The notes under the pieces were generated by a model. That model was not told the DNA's origin, searched no databases, and saw nothing but the letters and a program-made list of their open reading frames with translations. From contig JAOBWK010000059.1 of assembly GCA_025463305.1 (NCBI GenBank), forward strand, positions 1 through 64,000: DNA of 64,000 bases. Direction: 5' to 3'. The stretch comes from Ilumatobacteraceae bacterium. Its GTDB lineage: Bacteria > Actinomycetota > Acidimicrobiia > Acidimicrobiales > Ilumatobacteraceae. Each line of letters opens with the position of its first letter. The stretch's first letter is position 1. This document shows, one piece after another, positions 38,456 through 46,977 of the stretch. The position numbers and the translations under genes are program-made.

Positions 38456-39112
38456 TCAGCGCACCTTGGTGCGGATGACGGTCAACGCTTCGGCGATGTG
38501 AGCGCGCATCGCCGCCTCTGCTGCGTCGCCGTCGCGGGCGAGGATCGCACGCACGACCACGTCGTGGCTGGCGATCGACTGCGTCGCCTCATCGTCCGAG
38601 TACAGGTCGGCGACGCGGTGGTTGAAGTAGTACTCGCACGTCTGGCTGATCGACGCCTTCAGGCGCGCGTTCCCGGCGGCATCGACGATCGCGTCGTGCA
38701 GGTCGTCGTTGTCGTCGACGAGCCGTTCGCGTGCACCACGGCTCTGATCCTCCGTGCCGCGCTCGTGGACGCTGCGGATCCTCTCGAGCGCGGCGTCGTC
38801 ACCGATCGTCGCGGCCAGCCGCGCGGCGTAGCCCTCGAGCGCCAACCGGACGCCGTAGATCTCGGCGATCTCCTCGGCCGTGTGCTCGCGCACCACCCAG
38901 CCACGGCGCCGGCTCAGCACCAGACCTTCGCCGGCGAGGCGCAGCAGCGAGTCACGGATGGGCGTGCGCGACACCTGCAGCTGCTCGGCCAGCTCGGCTT
39001 CGATCAGTCGGGCGTTTGGCCGGTGCTCACCCTTGACGATCGCCTGGCGCAGCCGTCGGTAGACCTCGTCGGACAGCGTCCCGGTCTCGACCTCCGCGTT
39101 CGGCGCACTCAC
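38456..39112 (-). CDS. GntR-family transcriptional regulator (FadR subfamily)
   Basis: 218-residue repressor. Residues 10-75 form a winged helix-turn-helix (LSDEVYRRLRQAIVKGEHRPNARL, EAELAEQLQVSRTPIRDSLLRLAGEGLV). Residues 90-215 are the all-helical FCD ligand domain with metal-binding residues around DDNDDLHDAIVDAAGN and HDVVVRAILARD. Such regulators often sense an organic acid or an amino acid. It starts with GTG at 39112. It is convergent with the amino-acid dehydrogenase (stops 12 bases apart) and follows the amine oxidase on the same strand. It is the likely reader of the TTGCATGC sites. Confidence 0.9.
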   Translation of the reverse strand: MSAPNAEVETGTLSDEVYRRLRQAIVKGEHRPNARLIEAELAEQLQVSRTPIRDSLLRLAGEGLVLSRRRGWVVREHTAEEIAEIYGVRLALEGYAARLAATIGDDAALERIRSVHERGTEDQSRGARERLVDDNDDLHDAIVDAAGNARLKASISQTCEYYFNHRVADLYSDDEATQSIASHDVVVRAILARDGDAAEAAMRAHIAEALTVIRTKVR

Positions 39113-39201
39113 TCCACGGTCTCCCCGCTCGACTGGATCCACGGACCCTACTGCCCGCAGGTGGCGCGCCTCCGGGACGTCGCCGGCCGCAACGGGACCG
39201 G

Positions 39202-40434
39202 TCATGGGCTGACCGACGCGATCTCGGCCGCCACCCGCAGACCCGACCGGGTGGCTCCCTCGAGACCGCCGGGTCCGACGCGGTCGTCGGTGTGCTCGCC
39301 GGCGAAGAACACCCGTGACCCGAGGGGCTGCTGCACGTGGGGCAGCACACGGGTGCGTTGATCGCCGAGCGGGGCGCGCACGATCACCCGCGACAGCTCG
39401 TCGCGCGTCCAGCTGTGACCCAGCTGCCCGACGCGCGTCACCACCTGGCCCGTCAACGCCGCGACGGAAGCGTCGAACGCACCGAAGACCGACTCGTCGA
39501 TCACGGCGGGTTCGGCATCGCCACCCAACAACGACGACACGCACGCCGCGTCGCCGGTCTGGTGTGCGGACTGCTCGACGATCCAGGGCGGCGTGCCGTC
39601 GGTGAAGCAGCCGTGCCCGACCGCCGTCGAGACGGCCTCCCGCTCGGCGTACTGGACGATGACCTTCGCGGCCGTCCCGTACGTCAGCTCCGACAGCGCC
39701 ACGACCTTCGCTGCCGGCAACGCGGGCCAGAACCCGATGCCGATCGTCAGCGGCCCGGGGACCGAGACGACGGCGACGTCGGCCTCCAACACCTCGTCGT
39801 CGGTCTCGACGCGCACGCCCGGTCCGCCCCAATCGATCAAACGAACGCGCTGCCCGAGACGGACGTCGAGGCCTTCCGCCAACCGCTTGGCGAGGAGGTC
39901 GTTGCCGCCGACGATGCGGTACGAGTCACTGCCGTGGCTCAGCTGGCGCTCGAACTCGGCCGCGTCCGCGTGGCGCAACGACGTCACCGGCGTGTACTGC
40001 GTGAAGCTGACGAGGAACGCGCGCACATCTCGGGGCGCGTGGAGGCGGCTGGTCCAGGCTTCGAGGTTCTCGAACGGCTCCGGCGGCGAGCCCGCGTACG
40101 CGCCCATCAACCACCCGGTGATCGCGCGGCGTTCGGGCTCGTCGAGCGACCGACCTCCGAACAGCATCGGCGGCGCGGACGGATCGAAGTACCCGCAGGC
40201 GACCGCGTCGAGCTCGAGCTCACGGGTCAGGCCGAGCACGTTGTCGTGGCCCGCGTACATCGTCTCCGCGCCCAGCTCACCGAACTGGCCGGCACCGAGG
40301 CGGCCATGCACGCTCCACAGCCGGCCACCCACGCGGTCGCGAGCCTCGAGCACGATCACGTCGTCGCCCGCCCGATGGCGACGCCGCGCCGCGACGAGGC
40401 CCGACAGGCCGGCACCGACGACCACCACCCTCAT
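39202..40434 (-). CDS. FAD-dependent amine oxidase family protein
   Basis: 410-residue flavoprotein of the monoamine-oxidase/phytoene-desaturase superfamily. The N-terminal dinucleotide motif VVVGAGLSGLVAARRRHRAG is followed by VIVLEARDRVGGRLWS. The C-terminal FAD-contacting segment is VFFAGEHTDDRVGPGGLEGATRSGLRVA. Members oxidise primary or secondary amines, or an amino acid. It lies divergent from the cobalamin-binding protein, 137 bases apart, across a copy of the TTGCATGC motif. Substrate unknown. Confidence 0.86.
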   Translation of the reverse strand: MRVVVVGAGLSGLVAARRRHRAGDDVIVLEARDRVGGRLWSVHGRLGAGQFGELGAETMYAGHDNVLGLTRELELDAVACGYFDPSAPPMLFGGRSLDEPERRAITGWLMGAYAGSPPEPFENLEAWTSRLHAPRDVRAFLVSFTQYTPVTSLRHADAAEFERQLSHGSDSYRIVGGNDLLAKRLAEGLDVRLGQRVRLIDWGGPGVRVETDDEVLEADVAVVSVPGPLTIGIGFWPALPAAKVVALSELTYGTAAKVIVQYAEREAVSTAVGHGCFTDGTPPWIVEQSAHQTGDAACVSSLLGGDAEPAVIDESVFGAFDASVAALTGQVVTRVGQLGHSWTRDELSRVIVRAPLGDQRTRVLPHVQQPLGSRVFFAGEHTDDRVGPGGLEGATRSGLRVAAEIASVSP

Positions 40435-40481
40435 CGAGCGCTCATCGAACGCTCATCGAGACCGCTGCGCCGACGGGCATC

Positions 40482-40515
40482 TGCATGTCGTTCACCATGC
40501 CAGCTTGCATGCGAA
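40482..40515. promoter_or_regulatory. Second candidate GntR operator between the amine oxidase and cobalamin-protein genes
   Basis: CTTGCATGCGAA (40504-40515) keeps ten of twelve bases of the palindrome upstream of E1alpha. A second TGCATG lies at 40482-40487, 24 bases from the first core, twice the 12-base spacing of the other site. It sits about 48 bases upstream of the amine oxidase start and about 57 bases upstream of the cobalamin-protein start. Confidence 0.55.
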
Positions 40516-40571
40516 CTGTCAACCGGATGGAGTAAGGTGCGGACCGTCCGCGCAGCCCCGATCGGAGACCG

Positions 40572-42251
40572 ATGAAGTCAGCAGCGCAGTTGATCATCGA
40601 GGGTCGCGAGGGAGCGCCGACGACCATTCCACCCACCGCGTTCGTGCGGTCGAAGGGCGCCGCGTCCGAGGCCGAGTACAAGCAACGCTGCCGCGACGCC
40701 GGCATCGTGATGTACCACATGCATGTCGGGCTCTCGACGTGGGAGGCCACCGAGGACGCGCTGCGCACGGTGCACGACGCCCTCGCCGCCGAGGGCCACA
40801 CCGTCGACCGCTTCGGCCTCGCGTTCGACCGGGCGATGGGCGTGCCAGAGGCGGACCGCATGCTGACCACGAAGGAGACCGGCCCGCGCATCGGCGCCGG
40901 CCAGTGGGATCGGCTCGCCCAGGCCGTGCCGATCCAGCCACACGTCGGTGACTACATGATCGGCCTGCCCGCCGGGTTCGACAACGCCCGCCGCGCGCTC
41001 GCGGCCGGCATCACCACGATCGGCAACGTCAGCCAGTACTCGGCGTACGACGTGATCGGCGGCTCCGACGAGTTCGCCGTCACGGAGGCCACCGTGCGCG
41101 CCCTGGCTGCGCTCGCCGCGCTGCGCGACCGAGGCGCGCTCGCGCACTCCAACCTCGAGGACGGCACCGGGACGCAGGCCGCCCACTTCGGCGCGTACGT
41201 CGGCTGGGCGGCCATCGAGCTGTACGTCGTCGAGACGCTCATCGGCGCTCGCCTCGCGCAGTGCTTCGGCAACACGATCCGCAACCCGGAGCATCGGGCC
41301 ATCGTCCACTTCGCGCTCGACGACCTGCGCGGCCGCGATTCGATCGGTTCGATGATCTACGGCAACACCGTCGATCAACGCCCGGGTGCCCACGCCCGCA
41401 ACCTCGCCACGACCTGCGCGTCGTTGATGACCGACATCGCGCTCCAGCTGCGACGGCCGACGGGCCACGCCGTCAACCCGGTGCCGCTCACCGAGGCCGA
41501 CCGCATCCCGAGCCCGGCGGAGATCGTCGAGGTGCACCTCCTCGCGCGAGAGCTCGAGGTCGAGGTCCGCAAGGCGCCCGACTTCCACGACTGGCACCGT
41601 CTCGAGGGCCTCGGCGCCGCCGTGGCCGAGTACGCCGTCGCGTTCCGCGACCGAGCGCTCCGTGTGTTCGCCGAGGACGGGGCCGACATCACCGACGCCG
41701 CGCAGGTCCTGCTCGCGATGCGGCGCAGCGTGATGCCCGAGCTCGAGCAGCGCGTCGCGCTCGATGCGCCCGACGAGATCGCGGCGCTCGAGCCGTGGAA
41801 GGCGTCGCAGGTGCGCGACGTGGCTGCGCGCATCCAGGGCACGCGACGGCTCGACGGCACACGCGTCGTGCTCGCCGTGCTCGAGGTCCACGACCTCGTG
41901 CGTGATGCCCTCGCCAAGGCACTGCCCCGTCACGGCGCCGAGGTCATCCTGCTCGGAGCCGCCACCTCGATCGAAGGCGTCATGCGCGCGGCCACCGACG
42001 AAGATGCCGACGCCATCGTGCTCGGCACCTACAACGGCAACGCCGTCGACATCGGCGAACGGCTCACGGCCGATCGACTCCGCAGCGGCTGGACCGGCCA
42101 GATCTACATGGGCGGCGTGCTCAACCAGGACACCGGTGGCGCACTGCCGATCGACGGCCGGCCGCGGCTCGAGCAGCTCGGCGTGCACTGCGTCGATCGG
42201 GTCGAGGACCTCGTCGATCTCCTCGCGGGCACCAACGACACGAGCGGCTGA
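40572..42251 (+). CDS. Single-chain cobalamin-binding mutase-like protein
   Basis: 559-residue protein. Residues about 40-330 look like a TIM-barrel catalytic domain (GLPAGFDNARRALAAGITTIGN, SNLEDGTGTQAAHFGAY, GSMIYGNTVDQRPGAHARNLA, TGHAVNPVPLTEADRI), distantly resembling the glutamate-mutase barrel. Residues about 428-550 form a B12-binding Rossmann domain: LEVHDLV places His440 at the cobalt-ligand position of the DxHxxG motif (here ExHxxV), with TSIEG and YMGGVLN matching the following loops. The two parts are normally separate chains in glutamate mutase. GGAG lies before the ATG. The reaction is unknown; a carbon-skeleton or amino-group shift on an amino-acid-derived substrate is plausible. 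Confidence 0.74.
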   Translation: MKSAAQLIIEGREGAPTTIPPTAFVRSKGAASEAEYKQRCRDAGIVMYHMHVGLSTWEATEDALRTVHDALAAEGHTVDRFGLAFDRAMGVPEADRMLTTKETGPRIGAGQWDRLAQAVPIQPHVGDYMIGLPAGFDNARRALAAGITTIGNVSQYSAYDVIGGSDEFAVTEATVRALAALAALRDRGALAHSNLEDGTGTQAAHFGAYVGWAAIELYVVETLIGARLAQCFGNTIRNPEHRAIVHFALDDLRGRDSIGSMIYGNTVDQRPGAHARNLATTCASLMTDIALQLRRPTGHAVNPVPLTEADRIPSPAEIVEVHLLARELEVEVRKAPDFHDWHRLEGLGAAVAEYAVAFRDRALRVFAEDGADITDAAQVLLAMRRSVMPELEQRVALDAPDEIAALEPWKASQVRDVAARIQGTRRLDGTRVVLAVLEVHDLVRDALAKALPRHGAEVILLGAATSIEGVMRAATDEDADAIVLGTYNGNAVDIGERLTADRLRSGWTGQIYMGGVLNQDTGGALPIDGRPRLEQLGVHCVDRVEDLVDLLAGTNDTSG

Positions 42252-42272
42252 GCGAGCAGTCGAGGCGCGCTG

Positions 42273-42566
42273 TCAGCCGGGCCGTACGACGTGGAACTCG
42301 ACACGGTGCAGCACCGTGTCGTCGCCGATCGGGCCGGCATGCGCTGCCCGACGCCGAAGGCTGTCGAGATCGGGCTCACCCGTGCACGCCAGGTCCTCGG
42401 CGGTGATCGAGGAGAACGGCAGCAGCTCGATGTCGTCGATCTGGATCTGCACGGCACCGCTGCGGTACACGCCGCCCACCTTGACCTTCGCTCGCGACCA
42501 GAGTCGATAGGACACCGTGATGGTTCCGTCGGCCACCCGCTCGCGGAGGTCCTGGCTGAACTGCAC
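42273..42566 (-). CDS. ASCH-domain protein
   Basis: 97-residue protein that reads as a single ASCH (PUA-like) domain: QFSQDLRERVADGTITVSYRLW at the start, KVKVGGVYRSGAVQIQIDDIELLPFSSIT in the middle, and LHRVEFHVV at the end. ASCH domains are thought to bind RNA or modified nucleosides. It starts with GTG at 42566 and converges on the cobalamin-protein gene with 21 bases between the stops. Confidence 0.75.
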   Translation of the reverse strand: MQFSQDLRERVADGTITVSYRLWSRAKVKVGGVYRSGAVQIQIDDIELLPFSSITAEDLACTGEPDLDSLRRRAAHAGPIGDDTVLHRVEFHVVRPG

Positions 42567-42588
42567 GACACCCAGTCTGCCCGCTCGA

Positions 42589-43285
42589 TCAGCGCCGATC
42601 GGCGAGGGCGACCTCCACGGAGTCGTCGCCGATGGGCGAGTGCTGGGTCACCGTCGGCCCGGGGTGCAGACCCGGATCGCTGCGATAGCGGTCCAGCAGC
42701 TGCCGCTCGACGTCGAGGTCGCCGGCGTCTGCGGCGACGAGCATCGACGCCACCTCGTCCATCCACGTCGCGTCCTCGTCGCTCACCGGCTCGCCGGGCG
42801 CGCCGATGCGCCCCCACGAGTCCCACAGCAGCATCTCGTCGCCGAAGCGGTGGGCGATCTCGTAGATCACCTCGTCGAACACGAACCGCTCCCCGCTGAA
42901 CAGCGGCATCGACGGGTCGACGCCGTGGTTCGACACGTCGACCTCACCGCGCCGGGACACCGTGCTCGCGCAGTGCTGCGACGCAGAACAGCGTGTGGTC
43001 GCGGCAGCATCCCTGCACCCGATCGGTGATCTCACGCGGGGCCGACAACGGCTCGGGATGACGGGACTGATCCGCGGCGAGCAACACCTCGATCCACCGC
43101 GAGTTGATCTCGCCCCGTGTCGCATCGGGCAACGTCTGGCCGGACGCGCGGTAGTGCACGATGACGTTGCGGGCCACCGCAGAGAGCTCCGCAGGCGCCG
43201 TCGGCAAGGTCTCGAGCAGCAGGGAACGTGGTCCGGGGGTCGTGTAGGCGGTGTGCTGCGCGTGGTCCATCGCCCCGTCAGTCAT
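42589..43285 (-). pseudogene. Transglutaminase-like protein gene, internally deleted and frameshifted
   Basis: Two reading frames together resemble one transglutaminase-like (cysteine-protease fold) protein. The upstream frame (43285-42944) carries the N-terminal helical part and the catalytic-cysteine segment DRVQGCCRDHTLFCVAALREHGVPAR and then stops. The second frame resumes at once with the C-terminal part, GERFVFDEVIYEIAHRFGDEMLLWDSWG and a helical tail. The stretch between, which in intact relatives holds the catalytic His and Asp (roughly 45-60 residues), is missing. The gene is therefore probably inactive, or the consensus has an error. Confidence 0.72.
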
Positions 43286-43294
43286 GCCGCGATC

Positions 43295-44140
43295 CTACGA
43301 TCCCGTGTGCTGAGTGATCGCGCCGACGATGACGTCCCAGTCAGCCTCGAACACGCCGTGGCCGGCGCCATCGAGGCGCAGCAGAGTGGCGCCGGGGATC
43401 TCGTCCGCGAGGACCTCGCCGTGCCGGATCGGGAACATCGGATCTGCCGTGCCGTGGATCACCAGCGTCGGGACCTCGATCGAGCCCAGGGAGCCGGATG
43501 GTCCATCGCCATCGTCCACGAGCACGTTGTGGTTCTGCACGGCAGAGATGTCGCGGGCGCGCTCCATCTCGCGCCGGACGAAGTCGCGGGTGGCCGCCTC
43601 CTCGAAGTCGCGCTCTTCGCCGTTGAGCACGCTGAAGTAGCCGACGAGGTACCGGACCACGGACTCGGCATCGGCCCAGTCGACGTGGGCGTCCGACACG
43701 AAGCGCCCGAACGCATGCGTCGGACCGGGGAGCCCGCGATCGCCCGGCGTCGCTGGTGAGGTGCTGATCAACGTCAACGAGAGCACGCGATCGGTGAACT
43801 CCAGGCCGAGCACCTGCGCGAACGCACCACCCGCGGAGACACCGACGATGTGCGCCGCGGCGAGGCCGTGGGCATCGAGCACACCGGCGGCGTCGGCGAC
43901 GAGGTCGCCGCCCGAGTACGGCGGGTGAGCCGGCTGGAACGTCACCGAACGGCCGGTGTCGCGGTGGTCGTAGCGGATGACGAACCGCCCCCGGTCCGCG
44001 AGCATGCGGCAGAAGTCCGCGTCCCATCCCAGCATCGACCCGCCGATGCCGGCGATGAGCAGGATCGCGGGATCGGCCCGATCGCCGAACGGCTCGGTGC
44101 ACAGCGTGACGCCGTTCGCCTCGATCAGCTGCTCTGTCAA
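43295..44140 (-). CDS. Alpha/beta hydrolase
   Basis: 281-residue hydrolase with LLIAGIGGSMLGWD (oxyanion region), YDHRDTGRSV, the nucleophile in VGVSAGGAFAQ, the acid in HGTADPMFP and histidine in GAGHGVF. The DHRDTGRS signature matches the family of esterases and aclacinomycin-methylesterase-like enzymes. It starts with TTG at 44140, chosen because AGGAG lies about six bases upstream and the upstream reading is arginine-rich. It is 17 bases downstream of the flavin dehydrogenase gene, so the two and the cupin gene form one operon. Confidence 0.87.
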   Translation of the reverse strand: MTEQLIEANGVTLCTEPFGDRADPAILLIAGIGGSMLGWDADFCRMLADRGRFVIRYDHRDTGRSVTFQPAHPPYSGGDLVADAAGVLDAHGLAAAHIVGVSAGGAFAQVLGLEFTDRVLSLTLISTSPATPGDRGLPGPTHAFGRFVSDAHVDWADAESVVRYLVGYFSVLNGEERDFEEAATRDFVRREMERARDISAVQNHNVLVDDGDGPSGSLGSIEVPTLVIHGTADPMFPIRHGEVLADEIPGATLLRLDGAGHGVFEADWDVIVGAITQHTGS

Positions 44141-44157
44141 CGGGTCTCCTCTCGACC

Positions 44158-45312
44158 TCAGCCCGGCGCGCTCGCGATCGGCGCGACGGCAGCGAGCGCC
44201 GAGCGGCCGGCGTTGAGCAGGATCACGTCGTCCTGTGGTGAATGGATGCGCCCGTGCATCACGTTGCGGAGGTGCCGTTCCAGCGGGTTGCGACGCATCA
44301 GGCCCGGGTTGCCGACCAGCGACACGGCCGCGAGCACGACCTCGAGCGCGTGGTTGGTGACGGTGTGCTTGGCGAGCGCTGCCTGCCCGGCCACGTCGTC
44401 CTGGCCGGCATCGAACGCCGCGCCGACGTTCGCGAGCAGCGTGTCGCTGATGCCGAGGAGCGCCTCGATCCGACCGACCTCGGTCTGGAACCGCGGCAGC
44501 GAGGACAGCGGTGCACCGAGGTTCGAGGGCACCCGCTCGTGCAGGTAGCCGACGAGCCAGTCGCGCGCCGACCGGGCCACCCCGTGGTAGACCGCGGCCA
44601 CCATCGCCGTGTTCCAGACCTGGGCGGTCGGCGTCGTCCGCATCTGACCGGCGAGCCCGAGCGCGTGGTCGAGCGGGATCTCGACGCCGTCCAGCACGAC
44701 ATCGTCGCTGCGCGTCGCGCGCATGCCGAGCGCGTCCCACGTGCGCTCGATGGTGTAGCCGGGCGTGCCGGCCTCGACCACGAACGTTCCGTGGAGCGGC
44801 TCATGATCGTCGGTGGCGGCCCACACCAGCAGCCAGCGCAGGACCGGGATGCCCGTGCTGTAGATCTTGCGGCCGCTGATGCTCCACCCGCGCTGGTCGG
44901 GCAGGCGATGGGCCACCGTCGCGGGCAGTCCGCCGCGTCCGGGGGTGCCCAACTCCGGCTCGACGCGCAGGATGTTGATCAGCGCGACGCCGTCGACCGC
45001 CGACTGACGCACACGCCGCAGGAGACCGTCCGGCCAGCCAGGGCCGAGGTCGGCGTGCACCATCAGGTGCTGCGACACCGGCAGCGCCACGGCAGGGTCC
45101 GCCTCGCCCAGTGCGACGACGAGCCGGGTCGCCGCGGCGAGCCCGCCCCCGAGCCCACCGGCGTCGGCGGGAACGGTGAGCCGCAGCGCGCCGGTCGGCT
45201 CGAGCGCGTCGAAGGCCTCGAACGGGAACGATCCGTCGGCGTCGTGCTCGGCGGCGCGCGAGGCGATCAGGTCGAGTGCGGCGTCGAGACCCGGCAGGGT
45301 GGGTGGGGTCAC
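44158..45312 (-). CDS. Acyl-CoA dehydrogenase-like flavoprotein (SfnB/DszC type)
   Basis: 384-residue protein of the acyl-CoA dehydrogenase fold. ADAGGLGGGLAAATRLVVALGEADPAVALPVSQHLMVH, GWSISGRKIYSTG and the C-terminal RRNPLERHLRNVMHGRIHSPQDDVI are characteristic of the subgroup that contains SfnB and the FMNH2-dependent monooxygenase DszC, rather than of true acyl-CoA dehydrogenases. These act on organosulfur or related compounds. The GTG start overlaps the cupin stop by four bases (GTGA). The LLM-type enzyme across the divergent promoter supports an oxidation role. Substrate unknown. Confidence 0.82.
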   Translation of the reverse strand: MTPPTLPGLDAALDLIASRAAEHDADGSFPFEAFDALEPTGALRLTVPADAGGLGGGLAAATRLVVALGEADPAVALPVSQHLMVHADLGPGWPDGLLRRVRQSAVDGVALINILRVEPELGTPGRGGLPATVAHRLPDQRGWSISGRKIYSTGIPVLRWLLVWAATDDHEPLHGTFVVEAGTPGYTIERTWDALGMRATRSDDVVLDGVEIPLDHALGLAGQMRTTPTAQVWNTAMVAAVYHGVARSARDWLVGYLHERVPSNLGAPLSSLPRFQTEVGRIEALLGISDTLLANVGAAFDAGQDDVAGQAALAKHTVTNHALEVVLAAVSLVGNPGLMRRNPLERHLRNVMHGRIHSPQDDVILLNAGRSALAAVAPIASAPG

Positions 45313-45767
45313 CCGGCGTCGCCCGACAGGCTCGGCAGGTTGACGACGATCCCCTCCTGCGTGCTGCGCGCGATGACCACCACGGCGGGCGTGTCCGGCG
45401 ACGGGTTCTCCTCGCGGTGCGGCGTGAACGGCGGCACGAAGACGTAGTCGCCCGGCTTGGTCTGCAGCACGACCTCTTCGCCGTGCTCCAGGAACACGAA
45501 GCGCGGCGACCCGGACACGACGTAGATCGCGGTCTCCGCCTCGCCGTGGTGGTGATCGCCGGAGTTGGTGCCGGGGCCGACGTGGGTCTCGCCCATCCAC
45601 AGCTTCTCGGCGCCGACGGTCGTGCCGGAGATCGCTTCGAGGCGACGCATCCCGGCGGTCTGCGCGGTGTCGCCGGAGAGGGCGCCGGCGAAGATCTGGC
45701 GGAGCGGGCGGTGCCAGATCCGGTCGCCCTCGTCGAGACGGGTCACGCGGTCAGGAGAGTCACTCAC
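45309..45767 (-). CDS. Cupin-domain protein
   Basis: 152-residue single-cupin protein. The metal-binding motif 1 is HHHGEAETAIYVVSG and motif 2 is PGDYVFVPPFTPHREENP. KLWMGETHVGPGTNSG precedes it. It could be a small dioxygenase, an isomerase or a ligand sensor. The GTG at 45767 is chosen; earlier codons in frame run into the promoter of the divergent operon. It is the first gene of a minus-strand operon and overlaps the next gene by four bases. Confidence 0.8.
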   Translation of the reverse strand: MSDSPDRVTRLDEGDRIWHRPLRQIFAGALSGDTAQTAGMRRLEAISGTTVGAEKLWMGETHVGPGTNSGDHHHGEAETAIYVVSGSPRFVFLEHGEEVVLQTKPGDYVFVPPFTPHREENPSPDTPAVVVIARSTQEGIVVNLPSLSGDAG

Positions 45768-45842
45768 GAGGGCCGATCCTACGGCTCGGCGATGACGCGT
45801 CGCGGCCGCGATTTCGAGGCCTGCTTCGCCCAGCACGCGATA

Positions 45843-45859
45843 AAGTTGACCAAGTTGAT
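45843..45859. promoter_or_regulatory. Direct repeat AAGTTGAC-C-AAGTTGAT before the LLM gene
   Basis: Two eight-base copies, nine bases apart, sit in the 112-base gap between the divergent cupin and LLM genes, with the ribosome-binding site GGAGGTGG of the LLM gene just downstream. This could be a regulator site for both operons. No regulator gene is adjacent, so this is tentative. Confidence 0.35.
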
Positions 45860-45879
45860 CGACATTCGGAGGTGGCATC

Positions 45880-46977
45880 ATGCCCGTTGAGTTCCTGGGA
45901 ATCGGCGCGACGAACGATGGGTCCGAGACGCAGGCCCGCAGCGGGCCCAGCTTCGATCGCGACTACACGCTGCGCCTGGCGCGTGCCCACGAGGACAACG
46001 GCTGGGACCGCGTGCTCACCGCCTACGGCTCGGGCAGCCCGGATCCGGCGCAGGCCGCGGCGTACATCGCCAGCAACACCGAGCGGCTGCAGTTGCTGCT
46101 CGCCCACCGGCCGAACCTGTCGATCCCCACGTTCGCGGCCAAGACCGTTGCGACGCTGGATCAGATCAGCGACGGCCGGCTCACGCTGCACGTCATCACC
46201 GGCGGCAGTGATCACGAGCAGCAGCGCGAGGGCGACTTCCTCACCCACGACCAGCGGTACGCACGAACACTGGAGTACATCCAGATCCTCAAGCAGGCGT
46301 GGACGAGCCACACCCCGTTCGACCACGAGGGCGACCACTACCGCTTCTCCGATTTCGTCAGCGACGTGTTCCCCGTGCAGCAACCGCGGCCGGCCATCTC
46401 GTTCGGCGGCTCCTCCCCGGCCGCGTACGCGGTGGGCGCCGCGGAGGCCGACATCTACTGCCTGTGGGGCGAGCCGCTCGCCGACACCGCCGAGCAGATC
46501 GCCACGATCCGCGCCGCGGCCAAGGCCGCCGGCCGTCAGGACGTGCCCCGGATCCAGGTCGCGTTCCGACCGATCCTCGGCGTGACCGAGGATGCCGCGT
46601 GGGAGAAGGCGCACCGGATCGTGGAGACGATCGCGTCGCGTCGCAACATCGCCGGCAGCGTGCTCGCCGCTCGCTTCACCAACGCGCCGCAGAACACCGG
46701 CTCCCAGCGGCTCATCTCCATCGCCGAGCGCGGCGAGCGCTTCGACCGGGCGATGTTCACGGGCACCGCCGCGGCCACCGGCGGTGCCGGCAACTCGAAC
46801 GCACTGGTGGGCACGCCGGAGACGGTCGCTGCCGCGCTGCTCGACTACGTCGACCTGGGCGTCGACATCCTCTCGGCTCGCGGCTACGACCTGCTCGAGG
46901 ATGCGGTGGAGTTCGGTCGCGAGGTGATCCCGATCGTGCGCGAGGAGGTCGCCAAGCGCGACCGCGCGGCTGCGTGA
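45880..46977 (+). CDS. LLM-class flavin-dependent monooxygenase (SsuD-like)
   Basis: 365-residue TIM-barrel enzyme of the bacterial luciferase superfamily, close in pattern to alkanesulfonate monooxygenases: FDRDYTLRLARAHEDNGWDRVL, LQLLLAHRPNLSIPTFAAKTVATLDQISDGRLTLHVITGG, EGDHYRFSDF, and PRPAISFGGSSPAAY. These use FMNH2 and oxygen to cleave C-S or similar bonds. The ATG at 45880 has a perfect GGAGGTGG upstream. It is followed by the FAD protein with a four-base overlap (GTGA). Confidence 0.9.
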   Translation: MPVEFLGIGATNDGSETQARSGPSFDRDYTLRLARAHEDNGWDRVLTAYGSGSPDPAQAAAYIASNTERLQLLLAHRPNLSIPTFAAKTVATLDQISDGRLTLHVITGGSDHEQQREGDFLTHDQRYARTLEYIQILKQAWTSHTPFDHEGDHYRFSDFVSDVFPVQQPRPAISFGGSSPAAYAVGAAEADIYCLWGEPLADTAEQIATIRAAAKAAGRQDVPRIQVAFRPILGVTEDAAWEKAHRIVETIASRRNIAGSVLAARFTNAPQNTGSQRLISIAERGERFDRAMFTGTAAATGGAGNSNALVGTPETVAAALLDYVDLGVDILSARGYDLLEDAVEFGREVIPIVREEVAKRDRAAA

